From positions 1 through 50,722 of the forward strand of contig CAMASI010000020.1 of NCBI GenBank assembly GCA_945861065.1: 50,722 nucleotides of DNA, written 5' to 3'. The notes beneath the pieces were generated by a model that saw only the letters and a program-made list of their open reading frames with translations, had not been told where the DNA came from and did not search any database. Made by a program: the position numbers and the translations under genes. The stretch comes from Klebsiella pneumoniae. GTDB lineage: Bacteria; Myxococcota_A; UBA796; GCA-2862545. Shown here one piece after another: positions 33,207 to 42,479 of this stretch (positions within the stretch are counted from its first letter, which is position 1; each line of letters starts with the position of its first letter).

Positions 33207-34678
33207 ATCTGGTGCAGCGATTTCAGGCAGTGCGTGATCGGGTAGTCGCCTTCGACGCCGACGCCGCACTGATCGCCTCGATGGCGGCATTCATTGAGTT
33301 GGCTGCGGCCCGTTACCCAGTCGATCCGGGGGCGCGGTGGCAGCCTGGAGTGCCTCTGGAGTTGCTGTTCTGTGGCTACGCGGGAACGCGGAACACCGGT
33401 GCGGATTTACGCGTCGAAGAGATGATCCGGCAGACCCGTTGGTTACTCGGCGACGAGCATGTCGCCATCCGGATCCTGACCATCAATCCGACGTTGACCC
33501 GAGGGTACTTTCCGATGGCGCGGCAGATTCACCTGCCTCAGGTGTTTCCCAAGTTCACAGTGGATGCTGTGCATGGCGCGCACGGTGTGGTGGCCTGCGA
33601 GGGCTCAATGTTCAAATCGAAGTTCGCCAATGCTTTATCGACACTCATGGTGGGTGCGCTTGGAACGGCCCGCGCGGAATACAAACCCGCGATCGGCTGG
33701 GGAGGGGAGGCCGGCGCGATGGATGCGCCCCTGGAGTCGCTTGTGCGCCGGTACGTCAAGGATGCCTTCGTCCTTTGTCGAAATGACGCGTCCCGGGAGG
33801 TTCTCGCGCAACTTGGGGTGACGAACACGACATCGGGTACCGATACGGCTTGGTCGTTGCCGGATCCTGACCCGACGATCGGGGAGGACCTCTTGCGAGG
33901 GGCCGGTTGGGATGGGAAAATGCCGGTCCTGTGGGTCGCCCCGATTCACCCCTTCTGGTGGCCGGTCAAACCAGACTTGGCTCGGGCGGCCGCCTGGGCG
34001 CTGACGGGGCACGAAGAGCGTTCGCATTTTCAGTCGATCTATTTCCATCATGCGGGGGAGGAGGTCGATCGCAAGTTCGCCGCGTATCTGGATGCGCTTT
34101 CCCAAGCGGTGCGACGGTTCGTGGCGGTGAAAGACCATTTCGTGGCAGTCTTGGGCATGGAGCAGCTGGACCGGCCGGCTTGCGAGGGTTTTGCGCTTCG
34201 GGTCGGGGGTGCACCGGTGTTTGTGAGCGATCGCCATATTCATCGCGAAATGCTTTCTCTGTTGCGTCGGGGAAGTCTATTACTCACATCCCGGTACCAC
34301 GCCGCAGTGTGTTCTATGCCCGCTGGTGTGCCGAGCGTGGCGGTGACGATGGACGAGCGCCTTCGGAATCTTTTCGACGACCGAGGTACACCCGAGTTGT
34401 GCCTTGCGGTTGACGCCCCCGACCTCGGTGAGCGGCTGTTTCATGGGCTCGTTCGAGCCTACGACGAGCGCGATGCACTTCGCGCGGCGAACCTGAGAAC
34501 GACCCACCGAAACCTGGCGAAGATGGGCAAGATGGGGTTGGATGTCGTCGCGTATTTGCGGCGGGAGCTGCCGGATTTGCCAATACGGCCGGAACTCGGG
34601 ACGGGGGGAGATGTCTGGGCGCATTTGCCACCCTTGGATTCCAGCTTGTTGTCGCGGTTGGAGCACGTCGTTGCCTGA
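33203..34678 (+). CDS. Polysaccharide pyruvyl transferase-family protein
   Basis: 491 residues, ATGA overlap with the SDR. The family start FCGYAGTRNTGADLRVEEMIRQ lies near residue 56, followed by GWGGEAGAM and the C-terminal sugar-nucleotide-like region (RGSLLLTSRYHAAVCSMPAGVPSVAV). Family members transfer pyruvyl groups to sugars or act as glycosyltransferase-like enzymes. Finding one coupled to fatty acyl reductases suggests the product carries a sugar or is modified on a headgroup. Activity not provable from sequence. Confidence 0.8.
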   Translation: MNLVQRFQAVRDRVVAFDADAALIASMAAFIELAAARYPVDPGARWQPGVPLELLFCGYAGTRNTGADLRVEEMIRQTRWLLGDEHVAIRILTINPTLTRGYFPMARQIHLPQVFPKFTVDAVHGAHGVVACEGSMFKSKFANALSTLMVGALGTARAEYKPAIGWGGEAGAMDAPLESLVRRYVKDAFVLCRNDASREVLAQLGVTNTTSGTDTAWSLPDPDPTIGEDLLRGAGWDGKMPVLWVAPIHPFWWPVKPDLARAAAWALTGHEERSHFQSIYFHHAGEEVDRKFAAYLDALSQAVRRFVAVKDHFVAVLGMEQLDRPACEGFALRVGGAPVFVSDRHIHREMLSLLRRGSLLLTSRYHAAVCSMPAGVPSVAVTMDERLRNLFDDRGTPELCLAVDAPDLGERLFHGLVRAYDERDALRAANLRTTHRNLAKMGKMGLDVVAYLRRELPDLPIRPELGTGGDVWAHLPPLDSSLLSRLEHVVA

Positions 34679-34685
34679 CTCAGGC

Positions 34686-35492
34686 GTGGCTTGGCGTCGA
34701 GAGGGCGACGTGCTCGTGGTGACGTTGAACCGCGAGCCGCTCAACGAAATCGGCGACGCCCAAGTGGCAGCCTTCCTCGCACTTGCGGACCACCTGCACG
34801 CCGGTGCCGGGGGCGCGTGCGCGGCCCTGATTACCAGTGAGCGCGCGGGTGGGTTTTGCGCGGGCGCGGACCTGCGGGCGCTGTACGCCGGTTTGTTGGC
34901 AGTGCCAAACGCTTCGCGGGCGCGCGACGCGGTGTCGTCGTTTCTGGACCGAGTGCACGCGGCATTTGACGCGATTGACGGGAGTCCAGTCCCAGTCGTG
35001 GGCGCTCTGCACGGCGTGGTATTCGGCGGTGGATTCGAACTCGCGCTGTGTTGTGATGTGTTGGTGGCTGATCGGTCCGCGCGTTTCGGGTTTCCGGAGT
35101 TGCGGCTGGGCTTGATTCCCGGTTTTGGTGGATTGCCACGTCTCGCTCGAGATGTTGGCAATGCCGTGGCGCGGGACCTCTTGTTGACCGGACGAACGCT
35201 CGGAGCGGAGCGAGCCTACGCACTCGGGTTGGTGTCACAATTGGTTCCGCGTGGGGAGGCCGTCGCCGCGGGCTTGGCGGTGGCGCAGCAGATGGCGCGG
35301 TTCGATCGAGACGTGGTCGGATTGGCCAAGGCGTTCGTCAAACCAATTCCGAAAGAAACGCTTCTGCAAGAAAAGGCGTTATTCTTGCGGTTGGTGGGAG
35401 AGCCGCGCGTACAGGAGGCGTTGCGAAGGTTTGTCGAATCGAAGGACACCAGACCCTACTTGCCGGGTTCTGGCGCCTTATCAGGCGAATGA
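34686..35492 (+). CDS. Enoyl-CoA hydratase (crotonase family)
   Basis: 268 residues from GTG 34686; a TTG at 34671 overlapping the previous stop is an alternative. Both catalytic glutamates are present: GVVFGGGFELALCCD and FGFPELRLGLIPGFGGLPRLAR, and the oxyanion segment is SERAGGFCAGADLRALY. This predicts genuine 2-enoyl-CoA hydratase or isomerase activity, unlike the crotonase at 29058. Last gene of the operon; its 3' end overlaps the convergent TPR gene by 37 bases. Confidence 0.88.
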   Translation: MAWRREGDVLVVTLNREPLNEIGDAQVAAFLALADHLHAGAGGACAALITSERAGGFCAGADLRALYAGLLAVPNASRARDAVSSFLDRVHAAFDAIDGSPVPVVGALHGVVFGGGFELALCCDVLVADRSARFGFPELRLGLIPGFGGLPRLARDVGNAVARDLLLTGRTLGAERAYALGLVSQLVPRGEAVAAGLAVAQQMARFDRDVVGLAKAFVKPIPKETLLQEKALFLRLVGEPRVQEALRRFVESKDTRPYLPGSGALSGE

Positions 35493-37831
35493 TTTAGCCG
35501 CTCTAGTCCCGCGGCCGCCAAGGATTGGACAGACGAATAGTACGAGCCGCCTCTGGGGGTCCTGAGGGTTCGTTCGTACGCGAGTTTGGCGGCCTCGAAC
35601 TCCCCTAAGGCCTCCGCCATTCGGCCGTGCACGTAGCCGTCGAAGTCGGGATTCCCACCGGTCAATACCACGATTTCAGCGAGGCTATCGCGGGCGTCAG
35701 CGACGTCGCCCGCAGTGGCTTGTGCCGCAGCCAACGTGTGCAGCGTCGCGGCGTTCTTCCCGGATACTAGACGGGCCGCCTCTTGCGCCCAGGCTACGGC
35801 CTTGTCGAGGTCTTTTTGCTCGATCAGGGCGTGCCAGGCGCGTTGGTTGAACCAATGGGCATCGCGGTCGGATTTGGGCACGTCGTCCAGGGCACGTGTG
35901 TAGTCTTGCCAGTTTCCGGCTTGGATGAGGGCGCACTCTAGGCCGACCCATTTGGCATCGAAGGTCTGGCAGGCTTTTGCGTGCTTTTTCATGGACTCGA
36001 AATCGAGAACCGTACCGTATAACTGAATTAGGCCACGAAATGCTTCGGCGTTGTTGGGCTGCAACGCAAAGAGGGCCTCTGCCAAGTCTACCGCTCTCGG
36101 GTGATTGCCGCGAGCGGAATTCCACTCGGCGTGAACCCCCATCGCGGCGATGCGTTGTTTTTCGGTGAGTTCGAAATCCGAGCCGAGGATGTCTTCGGAG
36201 CAGGGCAGGTCGCTTTGGGCGAGACAACCCAGGAGCCCGACGAAGGGTTTGAGATGGCTGGGGTCCTTGGCCGCGAAGTTCCACCACAGATCGTGGATCC
36301 ATTGGGGCGTCGCCGGAAACGCGCTCAAGTAGGCCGTGACCAGGTGCTTGGTGTCCTCGTCTGACCCTTCTTTAACCCACGCTGTTGTGGCTTCCGCAAG
36401 TCGCGTGAGGTTGGGTCCAGTCGTTAGGGTCTGCCAGTCCTGGTCTTGCCGGACCACAAGGGTCGAGCCGAGTGCTTCGGCGCCGGGTCCGGCCTTGGTG
36501 GCGAGCACGATGGCAACGCGGCGACCGTAAGCCTGCTCGGTCGGAACCGAAATGCCGGCAAACACCGCATAATATCCATCAAGCTGGCCAGCATATTTAT
36601 CAGAGGACGGAAGCAAATCGGCCATGAGCGTCTGAATGAATTTGACGAGGGACTCGTCCCCACCCGTGTGTGGCGACTTCCACAGCGCCCGAGATCCGAC
36701 GAGCAATGGGCTTCCATCGAAGGCAATTAGAGACGCCTGTAGCGCGGCGTCCGCGGGGCGCTTCAGTTCTGGGCGAAGCGATGGAGCGCTGCGCGCTTTG
36801 GCCAGGATCTCCGCCAGTTCCCGCGTTCGCTGCGGTTCGAATATGGCGCCCCGTTCTATCCAGTCCTGGGCGAGGTGGAATTCTCCGATTGCCAGGAGAA
36901 AGTTGTACACAGCTTGGCCAACGGCCTTGCGGTCAGTGTCAGAGTAGCCCCACCGTCCGAGCACGAGCAGCGCATCGCGCACCCCGGAAACGAGCACCGT
37001 GGCTGCGACGTGCACGCCCGCCATGGCCTCGGGAGGACCGGCGCCGCAGCGCTCGAGCACCTCCTCCGGGCGGCGCAAATAAAACAGGTCGATCAAACCC
37101 AGCTTATCTGAAGACTCCGTCCTTTGGTCCTCGGGAATCTTTTCAAGGGTTGCCACGGCGGCGGCCAGGTCTGACTTGGGGCCGTACCTGAACCCATCGG
37201 GACCGAACTCATGAAGCAACGCGATGGACGTCAACGCGACAATTTCGTTCGGATTGAGCGCCAAAGCGTGCTCGTAGCTTGCGAACGCGGCGCTTCGATC
37301 CCACCCGGGTCCCCACCGGATCCCTAGCCGGCCGTGTTCCTGCGCCCAGCCGAGGGTGCGCCAACCCTCTGCAAAGTCGGGATCGAGTTCCACGGCGCGT
37401 TTGGCGGCCAAAACGGCGGCTTCACCGAGATTAAGATCAAGAAGAAGCGTTGACGCACGCAGGTGCGGATGGGGGTCCTGCGGGTCCGCGACCCGATCCG
37501 CATGGTGCTGCGCCATTGCCTCCACGAAGCGCCCCTCGTGTAGGAACCTCGCCGACGCGTGCTCGAACGTTGCCACACGCATCCCATCGTCGTGGAGGGC
37601 CCGAAGGAATTCGGTCGCTTTCTCAAAATCCTCGATACCAACTTCGCCGGCTGTCAGTACGAGTTGCGCCGTGCCCAACCACGTGGTTGCGTCGATCTGT
37701 TTGTATTCTTCCGAAAACTGGAAGGGGCCGAGGGTCCATGAAGACCCACGGGGGGGAGTCAGCACCTCCACGCCAGACGGCAAGTGCACCAGCGTCTCCC
37801 GACGGAGCGTCTCGTTGCGATCTTGCCACAC
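35456..37831 (-). CDS. TPR-repeat protein, probably the C-terminal half of a frameshifted gene
   Basis: 791 residues from the first GTG. The N-terminal 90 residues are a beta-type domain. Beyond are tetratricopeptide-like helical pairs (EGRFVEAMAQHHADRVADP, EAAVLAAKRAVELDPDFAEGW, ASYEHALALNPNEIVAL, and near the end NPDFDGYVHGRMAEALGEFEAAKLAYERTL). The frame stays open upstream of the GTG, encoding GAGFEVGIDASGLVSDL, and so overlaps the end of the next gene. With no signal peptide of its own, it is likely the downstream half of the DUF3857 protein at 37909-39510. Confidence 0.75.
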   Translation of the reverse strand: MWQDRNETLRRETLVHLPSGVEVLTPPRGSSWTLGPFQFSEEYKQIDATTWLGTAQLVLTAGEVGIEDFEKATEFLRALHDDGMRVATFEHASARFLHEGRFVEAMAQHHADRVADPQDPHPHLRASTLLLDLNLGEAAVLAAKRAVELDPDFAEGWRTLGWAQEHGRLGIRWGPGWDRSAAFASYEHALALNPNEIVALTSIALLHEFGPDGFRYGPKSDLAAAVATLEKIPEDQRTESSDKLGLIDLFYLRRPEEVLERCGAGPPEAMAGVHVAATVLVSGVRDALLVLGRWGYSDTDRKAVGQAVYNFLLAIGEFHLAQDWIERGAIFEPQRTRELAEILAKARSAPSLRPELKRPADAALQASLIAFDGSPLLVGSRALWKSPHTGGDESLVKFIQTLMADLLPSSDKYAGQLDGYYAVFAGISVPTEQAYGRRVAIVLATKAGPGAEALGSTLVVRQDQDWQTLTTGPNLTRLAEATTAWVKEGSDEDTKHLVTAYLSAFPATPQWIHDLWWNFAAKDPSHLKPFVGLLGCLAQSDLPCSEDILGSDFELTEKQRIAAMGVHAEWNSARGNHPRAVDLAEALFALQPNNAEAFRGLIQLYGTVLDFESMKKHAKACQTFDAKWVGLECALIQAGNWQDYTRALDDVPKSDRDAHWFNQRAWHALIEQKDLDKAVAWAQEAARLVSGKNAATLHTLAAAQATAGDVADARDSLAEIVVLTGGNPDFDGYVHGRMAEALGEFEAAKLAYERTLRTPRGGSYYSSVQSLAAAGLERLNHSPDKAPEPGK

Positions 37832-37908
37832 GGAATGGCGGCGGGGTTGCGTTTCTTTTTCGTTTGGAAGCCACAGTTTATTCAGGTCGGAAACTAGGCC
37901 AGAAGCGT

Positions 37909-39510
37909 CTATGCCGACCTCGAATCCAGCCCCTCGATTGCGGTAAGAAAAGTCCCGACACCGAAGATTCCAATCTGGAAGGGCGTGGTGCGGCTCCTCG
38001 CGTCCGTGACGGAGATCTTAAGCTGCTCTGATTCGCCCCATGCGGTTTTGGCATATGTTGTGAGCGTTTCTTGCGTCTCCTCGGGCGTTCGATCGCGGTA
38101 GCCGGCCTTGATTTTCTGGTCGGCGTGTCCGTAATATTCGGTGACTTCTTGCCAACGGCTGGGACCGTCTGCGGAGAGCCAGATCTCGCGCCTTTCGGTC
38201 CAGCCATGTTGCGCGGGGTCGGAGGTGGGCGTCGTGACCAACCCGCTTGTTCCTTTGTCGATAATCAGCGCCAGGCGTCCGCTAAGGTCCGCCCGAAGCA
38301 CTGTGGCTGGGGCGTGGGCGTCGGTCGGGTCCATCCACAAGGGATCGGGTCCCTCGGCCACGACAATTGCGTGGTCGAATAGACCCATGCCTGGGTGGTC
38401 TGCTGGAATGTCAAGCCAATCGCCAGAGTCCAACAAAGCGAGCCGTGCGCGAATCCCTGAGGCCTCGAGCAACTGGGCGAGCAAGAAACTCTGGTCTTTG
38501 CAGTCTCCGAATCCGCGCGAAATTGTCGTCGCCGACGAGACCGGCGTCAGGTTGTGCGGTCCAATTTGGATTCCTGTGTAACGAACGTGCGCCTGAACCC
38601 ACGCTAAGAGCGCCTCCGCTCGATCTCTCCGCTCGGGAAAGCGCGTGACGTGGTCCTCGGCGACCTTTTTCAATTCGGGCGGAAGGGGGTCAATGGGTAG
38701 CGACGCCGAGTACGCCGCAGCGACTGCTTTCCAGGTCTGCGCTGTGGAATAGGCGAAAGCAGGGATTTGGCGCTGGCTCGGTGGAACATAACCTTCGAGG
38801 TCCCATTTTATCTCACCCCCCTCGAGCCGCCATTCGTCTCGACCTTGAAAAACCTGATGTTTTAGTGGTGTGTTTTGGGGGCCTAAGGCCTCCACGCGTG
38901 CGTGCAGAGACGTCGGCGCGTCGAACCGGAATCGCCAACGGAGGACTCGCTCGGAGCTTCCGACGTGCCAAAGGCCGGCAACGCCTGCCGGAAAAAAGGG
39001 TTTGGAATCACCGTGGCACACCTCGGATTCCAACAGGGCGCCGATCGGGAGGCTCGGGAGAGGACCCTCCATGACGTGGCGGTCGCCGTACACACCGTCC
39101 TCTGCGGGCAGCTGCCTCTCGATGAGGCTTTGAGGGTTGAGGTCGGTGACGGTGCCGTCCGGCGCGATCACCCGAGCGCGAACCACGGGACGCTTGTTGT
39201 GCGAGGGTGTCCAGGAAGCTGTGACGTCGCCCCATCCGGCTGCGCCTTCGGCCGTCAACAGCCGAACCACATACCGGTTGCAAGAGGATTGTCGGTGGCC
39301 CGCGTCATACGCGTAGCGACCCTCCTGGAGGAGGATCACCGAGGCGTCGCCTGGTTCAGATTTGGTCGCGCGCGCGGCCGCTTGAAACCCGGATGTGTCT
39401 TTCGCGAAGGGCTCGTCCCACGGATCGCCCGCCCAAGAGGGAGCACGGCATAGAAAGAGACCGACGAGCGCCAATGAGGTTCGACCGCAGATCTTGTACC
39501 CGCTAGACAT
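37909..39510 (-). CDS. DUF3857/transglutaminase-like protein, apparently truncated by a frameshift
   Basis: 533 residues from the ATG giving MSSGYKICGRTSLALVGLFLC, a signal peptide cleaved near PSWAGD; AGGGG lies upstream. Residues 30-260 are the DUF3857 beta domain (for example NRYVVRLLTAEGAAGWGD). A transglutaminase-like core follows with an intact Cys-His-Asp triad: FGDCKDQSFLLAQLLEASGI, LFDHAIVV and WMDPTDAH. The frame stops at 37909, just where the next gene's frame (37975 down to 37831) encodes a plausible continuation. One indel near 37945-37985 would join them into a protein of about 1,350 residues. Confidence 0.78.
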   Translation of the reverse strand: MSSGYKICGRTSLALVGLFLCRAPSWAGDPWDEPFAKDTSGFQAAARATKSEPGDASVILLQEGRYAYDAGHRQSSCNRYVVRLLTAEGAAGWGDVTASWTPSHNKRPVVRARVIAPDGTVTDLNPQSLIERQLPAEDGVYGDRHVMEGPLPSLPIGALLESEVCHGDSKPFFPAGVAGLWHVGSSERVLRWRFRFDAPTSLHARVEALGPQNTPLKHQVFQGRDEWRLEGGEIKWDLEGYVPPSQRQIPAFAYSTAQTWKAVAAAYSASLPIDPLPPELKKVAEDHVTRFPERRDRAEALLAWVQAHVRYTGIQIGPHNLTPVSSATTISRGFGDCKDQSFLLAQLLEASGIRARLALLDSGDWLDIPADHPGMGLFDHAIVVAEGPDPLWMDPTDAHAPATVLRADLSGRLALIIDKGTSGLVTTPTSDPAQHGWTERREIWLSADGPSRWQEVTEYYGHADQKIKAGYRDRTPEETQETLTTYAKTAWGESEQLKISVTDARSRTTPFQIGIFGVGTFLTAIEGLDSRSA

Positions 39511-39643
39511 GCGGACCCCTATCCTGAGCGTGCTTGCCTGCCGATTCATCATTGGCGGCGCCGCGGGGTCCGTGACCGCGTATAGTATTGTATGGGTGAA
39601 TTCGCGCGCCCGACCCGTTAGCAGCGCGGCCTCGGGGTGCCTA
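39511..39643. other. Divergent intergenic region between the DUF3857 gene and korA
   Basis: 133 bases separate the DUF3857 start (-) from the chosen korA GTG (+). TATAGT at 39581-39586 is a possible -10 for korA, but no matching -35 stands at the right spacing. An open frame runs through much of the region in the korA frame, so korA could start earlier. No other structure is seen. Confidence 0.3.
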
Positions 39644-41467
39644 GTGCGCAGTGTTCAGACGCTCGACCACGTCGTCATCCGCTTCGCGGGCGACTCTGGC
39701 GACGGCATGCAGGTTGTGGGCAGCCAGTTCACGACCACGACAGCGCTGTTTGGCAACGATCTCGCGACCCTTCCTGACTTTCCCGCCGAGATTCGCGCGC
39801 CGGCGGGCACGTTGGCCGGTGTGTCGGGTTTCCAACTCCACTTCGCGGATCACGACATCAAGACGCCAGGCGACGCCCCCGAGGCGCTTGTGGCGATGAA
39901 CCCAGCCGCGCTCAAGGCGAACATCGCCGACCTCAAGAAGGGCGGCATCGTCATCGTCAACAAAGAAAAGTTTGTGGAGCGGGAGTTCGAGAAAGCGGGA
40001 ATCACGAGCAACCCCCTGATCGACGGTTCGCTCGCAGAGTTCGTGGTGGTGGAGATCGACCTCCTCAAGCGCACGAAAGACGCCATTGAGGGCCTCGGGC
40101 TCAACGCGAAGGACACCGATCGTACAAAGAACTTCTTTGCGCTCGGAATGACGTATTGGTTGTACAGTCGGCCACTCGACCCCACAGAAAGTTGGGTCAA
40201 TCAGAAATTCAAGGCACCCTACGCGGATGCCAATATCCGTGCCTTGCGAGCAGGCCACGCGTACGCCGAAACAGTAGAGCTATTTGTGTCCCGTTACGAG
40301 GTAGCGCCTGCGCCCCAGGTTCCTGGTATCTACCGCAACATCATGGGAAACCAGGCGACTGCGTACGGGCTGGTGGTCGCTGCCCACAAAGCAGGACTTA
40401 CACTGTTTCTGGGCAGTTACCCCATTACGCCCGCGACCGATATTCTCCATGCACTTGCGACGATGAAATCCTACGGAGTCATCACATTCCAGGCCGAGGA
40501 TGAAATCGCGGCGATTACGGCCGCGATCGGTGCCGCCTTTGGCGGAAGCATCGGGGTGACCACGACGTCGGGCCCCGGCATGGCGCTCAAGACCGAGGCC
40601 TTGGGCTTGGCCGTGATGACCGAGTTGCCGTTGGTTGTGGTGGACATTCAGCGGGGAGGCCCTTCCACCGGCCTGCCCACGAAGACAGAACAGTCCGACC
40701 TGTTGCAAGCGGTCTACGGCCGTAACGGCGAATGCCCCCTGGCTGTCATCGCGCCAGCCACGCCAGCGGAGTGTTTTACCTTCGCGATCGAAGCCGTGAG
40801 GATCGCGATTACCTATATGACGCCAGTCATTTTGCTGACCGACGGGTACTTGGCGAATGGCAGCGAGCCGTGGCCGGTACCCGACGTCGCATCGATTCCG
40901 ATTATCCCCGTGCATTTCCCCACCGACCCCGTTCAGTTCAAGCCCTATGGCCGGAGTCCAGACACGCTGGCGCGTTCCTGGATCCGACCGGGAACACCTG
41001 GCATGGAACATCGAATCGGGGGCCTGGAGAAACAGGACATAACGGGCAATATTTCCTACGACCCAGATAACCACGAGCATATGGTCAAGACCCGCGCCGC
41101 GAAAATCGCCGGAATCAAGGTCCCGGACCTTGAGGTTCACGGGGATCCGGATGGAATCCTCGTGGTTGGGTGGGGTTCGACATGGGGTGCCATTCGTGTG
41201 GCCGTGGACCTTGCGCGCCGAGAGGGCGTCCGGGTGGGCCATGCGCATCTCCGGCACCTCAATCCGCTGCCCAAGAACGTGACGCAGCTATTGAGGCGTT
41301 ACGGCCGTGTGCTGGTGCCTGAAATGAACCTGGGCCAGCTGGTCCATATCTTGCGCGACGTCACACTGGTCGATTGTGTTTCCGTCCCCAAAGTGATGGG
41401 GCAAGCCTTCAAGGTCGACGAAGTCCTTGAGGCCATCCGCCGCAATCCCGTCCCCGAGGCCATCTGA
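39644..41467 (+). CDS. korA: 2-oxoacid:ferredoxin oxidoreductase, alpha (gamma-alpha fused) subunit
   Basis: 607 residues from GTG 39644, which fits family length; the frame is open upstream. The N-terminal gamma domain begins VVIRFAGDSGDGMQVVG. The alpha part has GNQATAYGLVVAAHKAGLTLFLGSYPITPATDILH, FQAEDEIAAI and GVTTTSGPGMALKTEALGLAVMTELPLVVVDIQRGGPSTGLPTKTEQSDL, typical of 2-oxoglutarate (Kor/Oor) enzymes. With KorB it interconverts 2-oxoglutarate and succinyl-CoA using ferredoxin. Substrate could also be another 2-oxoacid. Confidence 0.9.
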   Translation: MRSVQTLDHVVIRFAGDSGDGMQVVGSQFTTTTALFGNDLATLPDFPAEIRAPAGTLAGVSGFQLHFADHDIKTPGDAPEALVAMNPAALKANIADLKKGGIVIVNKEKFVEREFEKAGITSNPLIDGSLAEFVVVEIDLLKRTKDAIEGLGLNAKDTDRTKNFFALGMTYWLYSRPLDPTESWVNQKFKAPYADANIRALRAGHAYAETVELFVSRYEVAPAPQVPGIYRNIMGNQATAYGLVVAAHKAGLTLFLGSYPITPATDILHALATMKSYGVITFQAEDEIAAITAAIGAAFGGSIGVTTTSGPGMALKTEALGLAVMTELPLVVVDIQRGGPSTGLPTKTEQSDLLQAVYGRNGECPLAVIAPATPAECFTFAIEAVRIAITYMTPVILLTDGYLANGSEPWPVPDVASIPIIPVHFPTDPVQFKPYGRSPDTLARSWIRPGTPGMEHRIGGLEKQDITGNISYDPDNHEHMVKTRAAKIAGIKVPDLEVHGDPDGILVVGWGSTWGAIRVAVDLARREGVRVGHAHLRHLNPLPKNVTQLLRRYGRVLVPEMNLGQLVHILRDVTLVDCVSVPKVMGQAFKVDEVLEAIRRNPVPEAI

Positions 41468-41469
41468 TC

Positions 41470-42474
41470 ATGAGCGAAATGCCGACCCTCACGAAGAAGG
41501 ATTTCACCACGGACCAGACCGTTCGGTGGTGCCCAGGCTGTGGCGACTACGCCATTCTTGCACAAGCGCAAACCGTGTTTGCCGAACTCGGAATTCCGCG
41601 CGAGCAATTCGCGATCGTATCGGGAATCGGCTGCTCATCGCGGTTCCCCTATTATCTCGAAGCCTACGGCTTTCATACGATTCATGGGCGCGCTTTTGCG
41701 GTGGCGACCGGCCTCAAGGTGACTCGTCCCGACCTGTCCGTGTGGGTCGTCACTGGCGACGGAGACGCGCTGAGCATCGGTGGCAACCACTTCGTGCACA
41801 TCATGCGCCGAAACGTGGACGTGCAGATTCTGTTGTTCAACAATCGGATTTATGGCCTGACTAAAGGACAGACCTCGCCGACGTCGGAAATTGGCAAGAA
41901 GACGAAATCCACGCCGATGGGAAGCATCGATCATCCCTTTCAGCCAGCCGCATTGGCGCTTGGGGCGGACGCGACTTTCGTGGCGCGCACGGTGGACGTC
42001 TTTGTCAAGGACCAGCGGGAGGTGCTCAGGGCGGCGTCGGGACACCGCGGTACTTCGTTCGTCGAGATTTACCAGAACTGCAACATATTTAATGATGGGA
42101 CTTGGGATGAACTGACGGACCGTGCGTTTCGCGACGCCCGGTGTTTGTTCCTCGAACACGGAAAACCGTTGGTGTTCGACAGCGGGAAGAAGGGAATCCG
42201 TCTGGAGGGCTTGCGACCGACCGTGGTCGAGTTGGGATCGACGTTCTCGGCGTCAGATTGCCTTGTTCATGACGAGACGGACCCGTTCCTCGCGGCCACA
42301 CTGGCCCGCATGAACCACCCGCAGTTCCCGGTGCCGATGGGCGTGCTGCATCGGGTGGTTCGGCCGACCTACGATTCGCTTGCGAACGAACAGGTCGCCG
42401 TGGCGAAGGCGACAGGGAAAACGGACTTGCAGCGGTTGCTCAACGGTGGCGAGACGTGGACGGTCAAGGGCTGA
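41470..42474 (+). CDS. korB: 2-oxoacid:ferredoxin oxidoreductase, beta subunit
   Basis: 334 residues, 2 bases after korA. The cysteines expected to hold the single 4Fe-4S cluster are present: WCPGCGDYAI, GIGCSSRFPYY and QNCNIFND. The thiamine diphosphate motif is GDGDALSIGGNHFVHIMRRNVDVQILLFNN. It binds TPP and accepts electrons for ferredoxin. No separate ferredoxin-type subunits are encoded next to it, as expected for the two-subunit form. Confidence 0.92.
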   Translation: MSEMPTLTKKDFTTDQTVRWCPGCGDYAILAQAQTVFAELGIPREQFAIVSGIGCSSRFPYYLEAYGFHTIHGRAFAVATGLKVTRPDLSVWVVTGDGDALSIGGNHFVHIMRRNVDVQILLFNNRIYGLTKGQTSPTSEIGKKTKSTPMGSIDHPFQPAALALGADATFVARTVDVFVKDQREVLRAASGHRGTSFVEIYQNCNIFNDGTWDELTDRAFRDARCLFLEHGKPLVFDSGKKGIRLEGLRPTVVELGSTFSASDCLVHDETDPFLAATLARMNHPQFPVPMGVLHRVVRPTYDSLANEQVAVAKATGKTDLQRLLNGGETWTVKG

Positions 42475-42479
42475 CCGCG

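Noticed and set aside
34542-34685. Long N-terminal extension of the second crotonase into the pyruvyl transferase gene
   Set aside because: The extension is a shadow of the overlapping gene in another frame and is not crotonase-like; a GTG after the stop fits better.
37940-37990. Programmed -1 frameshift in the DUF3857/TPR gene
   Set aside because: No proper X-XXY-YYZ slippery heptamer in frame and no clear downstream stem; an indel is simpler.
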